This document shows positions 9,487 through 17,194 of a DNA stretch of 64,000 bases, in pieces. A program made the translations under genes and the position numbers. The number at the start of each line of letters is the position of its first letter. The stretch's first letter is position 1. The notes beneath the pieces are model-generated. The model was not told where the DNA came from and did not search any database. It was given only the letters and a program-made list of their open reading frames with translations. The DNA comes from Nocardioides sp. zg-1308 (GTDB lineage: Bacteria > Actinomycetota > Actinomycetes > Propionibacteriales > Nocardioidaceae): the NCBI RefSeq assembly GCF_013155375.1, contig NZ_JABJQY010000004.1, forward strand, positions 620,001 to 684,000, written 5' to 3'.

Positions 9487-12400
9487 TTACTCGTTGATGT
9501 CGAGCAGCGGCAGGAGAGCCCCATCAGCGTCGACACAGTCGAGGAGATCGCGATGAGGGACATCATCGACCGCGTACCGATAGCGCCGCGTGAGAAGGTC
9601 TCGCAACGCGCCCTCTTCCTTGCCTTCGTTTCGCCCACGGACGTTCCATCGACGCGCGACAGTGACGGTCTGCATGAAGAAGTGCAGTTCGAGGTCGTCC
9701 GCGTCGAACACGCTGAGCGGGATCTCCGGGGAGTCGGCAGTCTCCGGAGCGCGGGCGAGCCTCATGAGCGCAGCGTTGTCGTGATGGTCGGGCGTCATTC
9801 CGGCGACTTGCATTTTCCAATTGAGGGCCGCATTGAGGAACGTGACCAAGATCTGCCAGTCGAGCCACCCGTCCGCGCGCAGGCGTTCGATCTGTGCCCG
9901 GCCGTGAGCGTCGGCGAGGATGCGGGGCAACGTGTATCGCAGAGCGTCATTCGTGACCTCGTAGCGCTCCCGAATGGTCCGGAGCGAGGCAGCTTCGTCG
10001 TAGCCCGGACCTCGCTTGGTCGAGGCCGCGAGCGCCGGCCGATCGGTCGGTCGAAATGAGTCGGACGATGCTGGGCGGGTCGCTTCCGCAAGTCGCGTGT
10101 AGTGCTCCGGCGGGAAGAGCCGCGTGGTCTCCTCGTAGGGCCTGCCGATTGCGATCTTGTGTGTAATGCCGCCCCGGAATAGTGGCTCCATGAGGTCCTG
10201 AAGTTCGCCGGGCGGACGCACATGCGCCGACTGGATGAGCTGGAAACCTATGACCATCAACGCCTGGCATCGTGCGTCGGCGTCTGCGCAGTCGTCTGTC
10301 AGCGTGATCTGGGCGTGCACCTCTGAATTGGATTCGTCGATCTCGATGTTGTCGTCTGCTCGGTCCGCTCCGGGCACAACGTCGATCGTCGTGTGCACGG
10401 TCGCTGGGATGAGCACCGGGTGCAGGTGCGCGATGTCGGCGAGGAGCACCTGAAAGGTTGCCACGGCCGCTTCGGCGGTCAGGACAGATGTCTGGTCGTT
10501 GTCGAAAGTGAAGGTCCACCGCACGCCCAGCGCAGTGAAGTCGATGATGCGGCTAGGGCCGACATCGCTCAGGACGGGTCCCCCGAGCTGCGCTGTGGCT
10601 CGGTCTTGGAACTCGTCTTCGCTCAGGTCGAACGTTGAGCCGTCGGTCTCGATGAGCTCGACGAGGCCCTCGTACCACCGTGTGGTCGGGTGGGCGGCAG
10701 CGATGAGGGGCTCGATCTCCGGCCAGAAGCTTCGGATTCCTGCCAGCTCAAGGGCTGCGTTGGTCTCGTGGTGCGCCAAGTCGGGGTTCGTGTCGTAGTC
10801 GAACCCGTCCACCATGAACTGGGCGCGGGCAAGAAGTGCGACCTCTGTCAGCGCCGCGGCGTCCACCCACGTTCCAGCCCGCTGGGCGAAGCCCGCGCTC
10901 TCCAGCAGCGCCTTCGGGAGCTGGGACTTGACGTCGGTGTCATCGGATAACAAAGCGAGGGTCGCGGCTGCGCACCCGTACATCTTGGCGGCGTACATCA
11001 GGCCCAGCTCCGCGTAGACCTGTGCGATGAAGCGCATGGTGAGGATGGCGCCGTACATCGTGTCGCCGTTGAACCACTTGACCTTCGCGGTGTGCAGTTC
11101 AGCCAACGCATGCAGGGGTTGATCCGCCTCTAGGAACGCGGTCCCCCGGTCGCGACACGCCTCAGCCGTGGCGGCATCTCCGCGGACCGCAGCGGTGGCC
11201 TCGTCGAGACCATCGCGGACCTTCGCGTAGGAGGGGTGCTCGACGGTCAGCGGAGCCACCAGGTTGAAGACCCGCGCAAGTTGGCGCACCGAGTAGGGCT
11301 TCGCGCGAGGAAGGAGGTCGATCAGCGCATCCAACTGCTCCATAGCCTGCTTGAGACCAATGAAGTAGCGGGGGTCGAGAAGCCCCACGTTGACCTCGAA
11401 GTCATCCAGCATGACCCCGACGTGGCGGGCACGCTCTGCGGGCTCAGGCGTGCCGTAGCTGGATGCGGCGAGCTCCCAGTTGGGCAGCAGGTAGGAGAAC
11501 GCAAGCGTCCCGTTCAGGGACGCGGCGCGTACCGGATGGGTGTCGGGATTGGTGCCGATGAGGAGTGAGGACACGTGCTCGCGAAGGCGTTGCAGTGCCG
11601 CGGCAATCTCGACGGCGTCGGCGCGCCCTACGCCAGTGGTCCACATGACACCCCAGTACGACGCGAGGGTCACGGCGTCGTCGACGATGTTGGGCTGCTC
11701 GCTAGTGCACGCGTACTCGAGCGCGCGCCGAACAAGGTCCTCGATGTCTTCGGCTACACCGGTTCCGCGGAATCGCGCGACCGCAATCTCGTAGCAGGCA
11801 CGGAACGCCAGCTCTCCGTCGGCTTCGTCCTCGTCCGTGTGTGAGAGAAACGAGCGCATGAACGCCAGCCATTCGGGGATGTCGGCGTTGGCGTCGGCGT
11901 CCCAGGTTGCGAACCGCAGTCCTTCGGTCACCTCGCCTTGGGTGGCAGGCGTCAGCATGCTGGGTCCGTTGTTGCGTCGGAGCTTGTCGAGCAGCTCGGT
12001 GTACCACTCGGGCGCCGGATCGCCTTCGGGTGGCGGCACCATCGAGGACGGGAGTTCTAAGTAGTGACGCGCGACCCAGATCAAGTCCGGCTGGGCGAGC
12101 TGTGTGGCGATGTCGTCGCCGCAGAAGATGTCGAGAGTCACCCCGTATGTCTCCCGGGCAAACCTTTGTAGTTCGTGGGTGTGCCCCTCCGAGATGGGAT
12201 GTACGCAGAAGAAGGCGACATGTCCGACCGCTGCGGCGTCCTCGGCGCAGATGCCCGCGAGGTCGTCGCGGACCTTCTGCCGTAGGCCGGTGCGCTGGAC
12301 CGTGCAGGCGACCACGATCGGAGAGGTACTGGCGGAGGCAGCGAACCCCGTGGCGTGCGGGAGCTCGTCTGGGATCCTGGTGTGGAACGTCTCCGCATCA

Positions 12401-12585
12401 CGCTGCTGGTCTCCGCCGGCGCTGACAGGTCCGGTCGCGACGAGGATGTTTGCACTGATGCGCTTGTGCGCGACGCGAGCCGCGATCTCTTCGAATCGGT
12501 GGTGTTCGTTGCGCGACGACATCTCCTCAAGTCTGAAACGCAGGAAGGCTTCGGCCTCAGGGATCGCTTCGCTCACGCAGGCCAT
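9487..12585 (-). CDS. Large protein with N-terminal restriction-endonuclease-like domain
   Basis: A 1032-aa protein (start ATG 12585; an ATG at 12600 would add five residues). The first ~110 residues carry a restriction-fold motif set: HRFEEIA (E32/E33), an SAGGDQQRD stretch with D59 and D63, then VVACTVQ and a lysine in GLRQKVRDDL. From memory, the order 'FEEIA...GGDQGRD.ETF...C(S/T).Q...K' occurs in N-terminal nuclease domains of large STAND-like bacterial defence proteins. No Walker A motif is visible here. The remaining ~900 residues are mostly helical with Ala/Leu periodicity (VDAAALTEVALLARAQF), so a TPR-like or helical scaffold is possible. It is the first minus-strand gene after the repeat at 12737. 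An RNA- or DNA-cleaving effector is plausible but unproven. Confidence 0.72.
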   Translation of the reverse strand: MACVSEAIPEAEAFLRFRLEEMSSRNEHHRFEEIAARVAHKRISANILVATGPVSAGGDQQRDAETFHTRIPDELPHATGFAASASTSPIVVACTVQRTGLRQKVRDDLAGICAEDAAAVGHVAFFCVHPISEGHTHELQRFARETYGVTLDIFCGDDIATQLAQPDLIWVARHYLELPSSMVPPPEGDPAPEWYTELLDKLRRNNGPSMLTPATQGEVTEGLRFATWDADANADIPEWLAFMRSFLSHTDEDEADGELAFRACYEIAVARFRGTGVAEDIEDLVRRALEYACTSEQPNIVDDAVTLASYWGVMWTTGVGRADAVEIAAALQRLREHVSSLLIGTNPDTHPVRAASLNGTLAFSYLLPNWELAASSYGTPEPAERARHVGVMLDDFEVNVGLLDPRYFIGLKQAMEQLDALIDLLPRAKPYSVRQLARVFNLVAPLTVEHPSYAKVRDGLDEATAAVRGDAATAEACRDRGTAFLEADQPLHALAELHTAKVKWFNGDTMYGAILTMRFIAQVYAELGLMYAAKMYGCAAATLALLSDDTDVKSQLPKALLESAGFAQRAGTWVDAAALTEVALLARAQFMVDGFDYDTNPDLAHHETNAALELAGIRSFWPEIEPLIAAAHPTTRWYEGLVELIETDGSTFDLSEDEFQDRATAQLGGPVLSDVGPSRIIDFTALGVRWTFTFDNDQTSVLTAEAAVATFQVLLADIAHLHPVLIPATVHTTIDVVPGADRADDNIEIDESNSEVHAQITLTDDCADADARCQALMVIGFQLIQSAHVRPPGELQDLMEPLFRGGITHKIAIGRPYEETTRLFPPEHYTRLAEATRPASSDSFRPTDRPALAASTKRGPGYDEAASLRTIRERYEVTNDALRYTLPRILADAHGRAQIERLRADGWLDWQILVTFLNAALNWKMQVAGMTPDHHDNAALMRLARAPETADSPEIPLSVFDADDLELHFFMQTVTVARRWNVRGRNEGKEEGALRDLLTRRYRYAVDDVPHRDLLDCVDADGALLPLLDINE

Positions 12586-12736
12586 CTTGCCTGCGCGCAC
12601 CGACAGACCCGCATGACCACCAGGTCAAGCACCACCCCACTCGCTGCGCACGTCGCGCTGGGCGCCCCTGTCCGACCCTCAAGCGAGGTGCCTGGCCGCT
12701 CCGCATCGCATGAGCATGAGGTCGCTCGTCGCGTGT

Positions 12737-12872
12737 CTTCCCCCGAATTTCCCCCACAACTCACTTCGAGTGGGACTGCAGCGGACACGAAACCTGACAC
12801 AGTGTGGCTCTCACCTGCGGAAACGGCCTGTATCCACCGCGAGCACGATCGGAGTTTCGGTGCTACTACGAC
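12737..12872. repeat. Left copy of a composite direct repeat, candidate attachment site
   Basis: Three blocks recur in the same order and orientation at 32519-32667. Block 1 is CTTCCCCCGAATTTCCCCC at 12737-12755 (18 of 19 identical). Block 2 is ACCT-x-CGGAAAC at 12813-12824. Block 3 is GGAGTTTCGG (12851-12860) plus CTACTACGAC (12863-12872) separated by two variable bases. Blocks 2 and 3 have identical spacing in both copies (26 bp between them); block 1 to block 3 differs by 13 bp. This is what two diverged att sites of a tyrosine recombinase could look like: a conserved core plus an outlying arm-like site. No tRNA overlaps it. The copy separates the two defence blocks. No protein-coding gene of confidence lies between 12586 and 13210. 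Confidence 0.65.
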
Positions 12873-13069
12873 GTTTGCCCTCGGTGAGCCTCTGACCCGC
12901 GGACACGCGTACATCGCACCTACGTCGCACACAGTCCGCTCGCGCCTCAGCACGAGCCGTCATCGCAGCTTCGATGGCGGATCGTTCTGTAGGCGGTGCT
13001 ACCGGCTGAATTGCTGAGAAACCATCGCAGCGGTCGGAACCAGCTCACGCTTGATCAGGTTTCTGGAAG

Positions 13070-13104
13070 CAGACCACCGGGCACTCCGAACGCCGGGTGG
13101 TCTG
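13070..13104. terminator. Hairpin, possible terminator
   Basis: A nine-base perfect stem (CAGACCACC paired with GGTGGTCTG) encloses a 17-base loop. There is no T-tract after it, which is common for high-GC actinobacterial terminators but leaves the call uncertain. It lies about 200 bp after the left candidate attachment repeat; the right copy is also followed within 40 bp by a hairpin. Confidence 0.4.
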
Positions 13105-13106
13105 TC

Positions 13107-13122
13107 GTCTCGGCGCCGAGAC
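13107..13122. promoter_or_regulatory. 16-bp perfect palindrome
   Basis: GTCTCGGC directly abuts its own reverse complement GCCGAGAC, two bases after the preceding hairpin and about 90 bp before the small gene at 13211. A gapless palindrome of this length is a typical dimeric regulator or nuclease-recognition geometry. A role as operator for the downstream small gene is inference. Confidence 0.35.
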
Positions 13123-13210
13123 CTAGGCTTACCGGCATGCCCGACCTGGACCACCGCGCGCGGGGTTTGCGGTCGTTCGAGGGATGTCGACCATGTGAGG
13201 AGTAAGCACG

Positions 13211-13369
13211 ATGTCCGAACCAGAGGGAACAGGGTCCGAGACCGCCACCGGCTACACCGTGGTGCACTGTCGGGGGTGCTATTGGTACAGCGCTCGCAAG
13301 ATAGATCCGGCTGATGCTTGGGCGATGTTCGACTCCCACAGGATCAACTGCGAATCAAACGACGCGTAG
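13211..13369 (+). CDS. Small cysteine-containing protein, 52 aa
   Basis: ATG 13211 is preceded by GTGAGGAGTAAGCACG, a good Shine-Dalgarno at normal spacing, which is the main support for this short gene. The product begins MSEPEGTGSETATGYTVVHC and contains CRGCYW followed by a third Cys near its end, so a small metal-binding fold is possible. The frame stops at TAG 13367-13369, then stays open for 73 more codons to TGA 13589-13591. That continuation has sensible composition (SRDYVDRKLKRAGIWLE...). The annotated gene may therefore be the front of a longer protein of about 126 aa broken by a nonsense change, or a genuine small protein. No family is recognised. Confidence 0.45.
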   Translation: MSEPEGTGSETATGYTVVHCRGCYWYSARKIDPADAWAMFDSHRINCESNDA

Positions 13370-13591
13370 GCAAAAAAGGATGACACCGGTGGATCTCGTG
13401 ACTATGTCGATCGGAAGTTGAAGCGCGCTGGCATCTGGTTGGAAAGCAGCCCAGACGTCAAGGCGGTCGCGTGGTGCGATGACCACACGCGCGGCGGTAG
13501 ACCCCGGGCTGTGCGCCGGGTTCTGGCCGAGCACGGAGTGGAGGATGTTCTGCTCATAGTCCCCGCGCACGAGCGTCGGACTGGCCCATGA
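13370..13591 (+). other. Open in-frame continuation after a TAG stop
   Basis: It is in the same frame as the small gene at 13211 and reads through 73 codons (AKKDDTGGSRDYV ... VEDVLLIVPAHERRTGP) to a TGA. There is no in-frame ATG or GTG near its beginning, so independent translation is unlikely. It may be the back half of a disrupted gene, or chance open frame in GC-rich DNA. The stretch 13592-13806 that follows shows nothing I can support. Confidence 0.3.
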
Positions 13592-13806
13592 GCATGTGCC
13601 TCGACTCGAACAGCGGGTCGCCAGACGAGAGCCAACTGCGTCCAGCGGTACATAGCACTGCATGAATGACGCTGATTGCGCGCAAGTTCTCGTTTGAAGG
13701 AGGGCAGGAACGCGCTCGCGGCCGGGGCGACTGGACTATCGTGCCGAGCCGCCATCGTCATTTTTTCGGTGCGGGAGCCATGTCGGGGCGCCCGACGGAG
13801 GCACGG

Positions 13807-15060
13807 TTAGACGAGGTTCGAGACCGTCTCACGCGCGTGGGTCAGATTCTCCTTGGTTGAACGGATCAGGTCGTCGAGGTCTCCGTCGCGTACCGCCGAG
13901 AAGGCCGCGAAGTTTAAGTTCGCCACCGAGATCTGGCACGCCGCGATCGAGAGGAACCCGTCGTACTGGTCACGCTGCGCGGCCGTGAGGTCTGCCCACT
14001 CGACGGGAAGGTCGGGGCCCAGGTCCTTGCTCCACCTGCCCTGCGCGTGACCGGCGTGCGTGGCGATGTAGTCGAGGAGGTCGGCCGCACCGGCGATTGC
14101 GTCGAGGAGTGCCTCGTAGCCCCGCTCCGAGACAAGTAGCTCGACTTCGACCGCGTCGAGGCGCGCATGGGCCTCGCGCTCCTTCTGCTTGTTGCGCCGC
14201 GACATCCACACGTAACCAGCGACTGCCAGCAGGGCCGCCGGGGCGGCGACGATGCCGGCTAGGACACCGACCCCGCCCGCCACTCCCGCACCCCCGGCAG
14301 CAAGGCTCCCCCCGCCGAGGAATGCGTAGGTGGCGCTCGTGGCAGCCGCGCCTTGGAGCCCGGACAAGGCTGCACCCGTCGAGGCCGTCCCGAACATGGC
14401 TGCGGCGGTGAACGTCCCGTAGGCGGCCGCTCCGCCGACCGCGCTACCCACGGCGGCACCCCCAGCGGTTGCACCGATGTTGTTGGCAATTCTGCTGGTC
14501 GTCACGGTCAGGCGGTAGTCCGCGACCGCGTCCGGATCGGCCAGCTCCTCCTCGCCGAGCGCGGCCGGTTCAGGTGGGCGCGGCGCACCGCGAACCTGCT
14601 GCGCGGTGACGATGAACGGCACGAAGAAGTCATCGCGGGCTCGGTCGTGCTCAGCGTTGAACCGGTCGCTCAAGTCTTCGACCGCTTTGATGCGCCGATC
14701 GATCGCGGTCTGCAGCATCGGTAGTCGCTGCTTGAGCGGTAGCCCCGAGGTGGACCCCTCGACGGGCCGAGGGCTCGCGGCCGCCTCCCGCGTCGCGCGC
14801 TCATCCTCCGCCTCTACCTCAGGCACGAGCTGCTCGGCGGTCTCGGCGAGGAGCTCCAGCGAGACTCCCAGGGCGTGCGCGATCCCACCGAGCTTGGCTG
14901 GTCCCGGCCTCATGCGACCGGCCTCGACCCGTGACATCGACACCCCGGCGCCGGCTCCCTTGCTGTAGCCGGCGCGCTCCCCGAGTTCCTGCTGACTGAG
15001 GTCGGCCTCTTCGCGCAGCGTCCTGATCGCCCGACCCATGGCCTTGGTCGACACACTCAT
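13807..15060 (-). CDS. XRE-family HTH protein with glycine-zipper membrane segments
   Basis: A 417-aa protein. Residues ~9-55 form an XRE/Cro-type helix-turn-helix (RTLREEADLSQQELGERAGY, then SMSRVEAGRMRPGPAKL). A linker rich in Ala and charged residues leads to a long Gly/Ala-rich hydrophobic tract (~residues 190-285: IGATAGGAAVGSAVGG, then GVGVLAGIVAAPAALLAVAG) ending in a positive patch (SRRNKQKER), then a soluble tail of ~125 residues. An XRE repressor does not normally carry two or three membrane-compatible helices, so this may be a membrane-tethered sensor-repressor or a HTH-controlled membrane effector. It is divergent from the defence operon, and the 111-bp gap to the next gene holds a repeated ACTTAGC operator array, so autoregulation and control of the operon are likely. 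Confidence 0.75.
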   Translation of the reverse strand: MSVSTKAMGRAIRTLREEADLSQQELGERAGYSKGAGAGVSMSRVEAGRMRPGPAKLGGIAHALGVSLELLAETAEQLVPEVEAEDERATREAAASPRPVEGSTSGLPLKQRLPMLQTAIDRRIKAVEDLSDRFNAEHDRARDDFFVPFIVTAQQVRGAPRPPEPAALGEEELADPDAVADYRLTVTTSRIANNIGATAGGAAVGSAVGGAAAYGTFTAAAMFGTASTGAALSGLQGAAATSATYAFLGGGSLAAGGAGVAGGVGVLAGIVAAPAALLAVAGYVWMSRRNKQKEREAHARLDAVEVELLVSERGYEALLDAIAGAADLLDYIATHAGHAQGRWSKDLGPDLPVEWADLTAAQRDQYDGFLSIAACQISVANLNFAAFSAVRDGDLDDLIRSTKENLTHARETVSNLV

Positions 15061-15067
15061 AGCCTCA

Positions 15068-15118
15068 ACTTAGCATGACTAAGCACTGACCTATTGACTT
15101 AGCGTGGTCACTTAGCGT
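15068..15118 (+). promoter_or_regulatory. Divergent promoter with four ACTTAG operator sites
   Basis: The hexamer-plus ACTTAGC(A/G)T occurs at 15068, 15097 and 15110 on the plus strand, and its inverse (TGACTAAGC) at 15077-15085. The first two form the palindrome CTTAG-CATGA-CTAAG (15069-15083); the last two are direct repeats with a 13-bp period. TTGACT at 15094-15099 is a good -35 box for rightward transcription, with TTAGGC or TAGGCT about 18-19 bp later as a weak -10. The operator copies overlap this promoter, so a bound XRE protein (gene at 13807-15060) would block the FHA/vWA/kinase operon and its own gene. Binding by that protein is inference. Confidence 0.6.
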
Positions 15119-15171
15119 TAGGCTGCTTTTCGTCCCTCACTCGGGACGATCCCGACGGAAGGACGCCAGTC

Positions 15172-15381
15172 ATGGCTCGCATCAAGAAGGCTGCTCTGGT
15201 CGCCGACACGGTCGCGGTCGCCCACCGCACGGGCCTGGTCGTGCAGGATCCCGCCGTTGAGAAGGCGGCCCGGCTCGCTTGGGACGACGTGGTTCAGGCG
15301 GGTCGTTCCTCCGGGGCACTTCGCCGCGAGCTCGTCGCTGCCTGGCAACGCACCGCGCCGTCGGCCGCAGGATCCGACTGA
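15172..15381 (+). CDS. Small basic hypothetical protein, 69 aa
   Basis: ATG 15172 follows GGAAGGACGCCAGTC, a good ribosome binding site. The 69-aa product is rich in Ala, Arg and Val (MARIKKAALVADTVAVAHRT at its start) and probably helical, with no membrane segment or recognised motif. It is the first gene after the operator-controlled promoter and lies 70 bp before the FHA gene, so it should be the leader gene of the operon. Possible roles are regulator, adaptor or nothing conserved; I cannot choose. Confidence 0.6.
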   Translation: MARIKKAALVADTVAVAHRTGLVVQDPAVEKAARLAWDDVVQAGRSSGALRRELVAAWQRTAPSAAGSD

Positions 15382-15451
15382 ACCACACTCACGCGCCCTG
15401 TCCCGCAGTTACGCTCGCTCGGACTTGTCGCGGCACCGAAGGAGAGCTCTG

Positions 15452-16510
15452 ATGCGGACCCCTACTGTCATCGTCGATGTGTCGACGGTGGTGCGCGACG
15501 ACGACGATCCGGGCTGGCACCGCATGGACGCCTTGATCGCGCTCTGGCGGCAGGAGATGGACGAGCGGGCCGTGTTCTACGGGGTGCTCGACCACAAGTC
15601 GTGGTACTTGCTGGACGACGCGGACCAGGCGAGCTTCGCCGCCTGGCAGGCCGCAGGACGCGGGACCCGGGCGGCGTGGGCCGACCCGCTCGTCTGCGAG
15701 ATGGCGGAGAAGCACCCGCACGCGAAGGTACTCACACGCGACCTCTACCGCGACCTTCGTCGCGACTTCGTGTGGCTCCAGAACAGCGACCGCTTCTACA
15801 GCTTCGACTTCTCCGCAAACGGGGTGTCGCTCCGGCGCTCGGAGATGGGCCACGTGCGGGACGAGGACGTCTCGCAGTACGGCGAGGCGGCGGCGTTGAA
15901 GCCGCGCAACCTCGGCACGCCGGAGGGGCGCCAGATGCTCCGCCGGGAATGGGCCTGCAGCAACCCGAGGTGCCCGAGCAGTGCAGCGTCGGCGATCGAC
16001 ACCCTTCCCTACAACAAGTTCGGCAAGGCGGTGTGCCCTGAATGTCGCCAGCCGCTGCATGATGTCGGCGAGGCTGCGCAGACACGAGAGCTCAAGCTGC
16101 TGATTGAGGGCAACGACGTCGCGCACCTCCCTCTGGTCGAGGGGGCTCGTCTCACATTCGGCCGAAGTGGCGGCGAGGACCGCTTCGACCTCCGTCCGCT
16201 CGTCGCAAGCAATCAGACGCTCATCAGTCGTGAGCACGTCGCGTTCCGCAACCAGGGGGGCCGGATCCTGGTCTCGGACCTCGGCTCGAAGAACGGGACG
16301 TCGTTGGTGCGCGAGGACGGTCGGAAAGACCCGATCCCGGCCGGCGTTGAGCAAAGGATGGAGCTGCACGAGTTCGTCAGCATCGCCGGCGGAGTTGTGG
16401 AATTCCGACTCTCGGGCAAGCGCTACGCGCGCGGCGCCTACATCCCTGACCGTGGCGCCGCAGCACCCGCTGGCGCCACCCTTGTCGCTCCCCCGCCGAC
16501 CCCTGCCTGA
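15452..16510 (+). CDS. PIN/NYN-like domain + zinc ribbon + FHA domain protein
   Basis: A 352-aa protein, ATG 15452 with GGAG 8 bp upstream. Residues 1-115 look like a PIN-like/Zc3h12a-type NYN ribonuclease: TVIVDVS (D9), an aspartate in WADPLVCEMA (D78) and KVLTRDLYRD (D97, D101), which matches the 'D...aD.lI..lA...vvS.D.yrD' order of that fold. Residues 169-198 hold a zinc ribbon (C169, C174, C195, C198). Residues ~215-322 are an FHA domain with TFGRSG, SREH (S259-H262) and GSKNGT (278-283), the phosphothreonine-binding signature. FHA domains read threonine phosphorylation, and a Ser/Thr kinase is encoded two genes downstream, so this protein is a likely kinase target or reader coupling phosphorylation to RNA cleavage. 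The FHA call is firm; nuclease activity is inferred. Confidence 0.85.
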   Translation: MRTPTVIVDVSTVVRDDDDPGWHRMDALIALWRQEMDERAVFYGVLDHKSWYLLDDADQASFAAWQAAGRGTRAAWADPLVCEMAEKHPHAKVLTRDLYRDLRRDFVWLQNSDRFYSFDFSANGVSLRRSEMGHVRDEDVSQYGEAAALKPRNLGTPEGRQMLRREWACSNPRCPSSAASAIDTLPYNKFGKAVCPECRQPLHDVGEAAQTRELKLLIEGNDVAHLPLVEGARLTFGRSGGEDRFDLRPLVASNQTLISREHVAFRNQGGRILVSDLGSKNGTSLVREDGRKDPIPAGVEQRMELHEFVSIAGGVVEFRLSGKRYARGAYIPDRGAAAPAGATLVAPPPTPA

Positions 16511-16519
16511 GAGGCGACT

Positions 16520-17194
16520 GTGTCCATACTCGACGTTCCCGCCATCGTCCCTCGTGCCCTGCCGGTGGTGCTGCTGCTCGACACCAGCGGCAGCATGCGC
16601 ACAAACGACAAGATCGAAGTGCTCAACGACAGCGTCCGGGAGATGATCGGCGCCCTCAAGGAGGCCGATGCCCGCACCGGTTCGATCCGACTCTCGCTCG
16701 TCGCCTTCGGGGGTGAGCATGCCCGGGTCGTCCTCGCACACACCCCGGTCGCCGAAGTGGCGTTCACGACGCTCGAGGCCGGCGGACGCACCCCGCTTGG
16801 CCAGGCGTTCGCTCGCGCGCAGGAGCTGATCAGCGACACGTCGGCGCTGCCCTCCAACTCGCACCGGCCGACGATCGCCCTGGTCTCGGACGGAATCCCC
16901 AACCAGAGCGACGACTGGCGCGAGCAGCTCTCCACACTGCTGGCGAGCAGCCGCGGCGCGAAGGCGACCCGGTTTGCGTTGGGCGTGGGCGAGGAAGCCG
17001 ATCGCGAGATGCTCGCCGCCTTCAGCGGTGGCCTGGTCCACCGGGCCGGGGACGCGACCCGGATCCGCACGTTCCTGCAGTTCGTCACAATGACCGTCAC
17101 CGAGGCGACGGTGACGGGCGTCGTGGCGGACGCCTCCTCGATGTCGGGCGGGGAGTCCATCGATCACATGGTCTGGCAGGATGACGATTTCTGA
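16520..17194 (+). CDS. TerY-like von Willebrand factor A domain protein
   Basis: A 224-aa single-domain protein with GTG start 16520, 9 bp after the FHA gene. The metal-ion-dependent adhesion site is complete: DTSGSM (D21, S23, S25), T91 in GGRTPLGQAF and D124 in SDGIPNQ. The length and the 'LDTSGSM...ND.V..M...L' layout match TerY, the vWA member of tellurite-resistance-linked and TerY-P phosphorylation systems, where it works with a kinase and usually a PP2C phosphatase. Here the kinase is next door (14-bp overlap) but no phosphatase is seen; an FHA protein occupies that place. Cytoplasmic; probably a Mg-dependent protein-protein interaction hub. Confidence 0.9.
   Translation: MSILDVPAIVPRALPVVLLLDTSGSMRTNDKIEVLNDSVREMIGALKEADARTGSIRLSLVAFGGEHARVVLAHTPVAEVAFTTLEAGGRTPLGQAFARAQELISDTSALPSNSHRPTIALVSDGIPNQSDDWREQLSTLLASSRGAKATRFALGVGEEADREMLAAFSGGLVHRAGDATRIRTFLQFVTMTVTEATVTGVVADASSMSGGESIDHMVWQDDDF

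Noticed and set aside
12851..12872. tRNA 3' end as attachment core
   Set aside because: I could not fold the flanks of either repeat into a cloverleaf, and no anticodon stem is present.
12355..13017. Plus-strand frame crossing the left repeat
   Set aside because: It begins antisense to the 1032-aa gene and shows no family likeness; I do not treat it as an integrase remnant.
13402..13860. Frames on both strands between the small gene and the XRE gene
   Set aside because: No binding site or family likeness; they overlap the better-supported 13211 frame or the XRE gene end.
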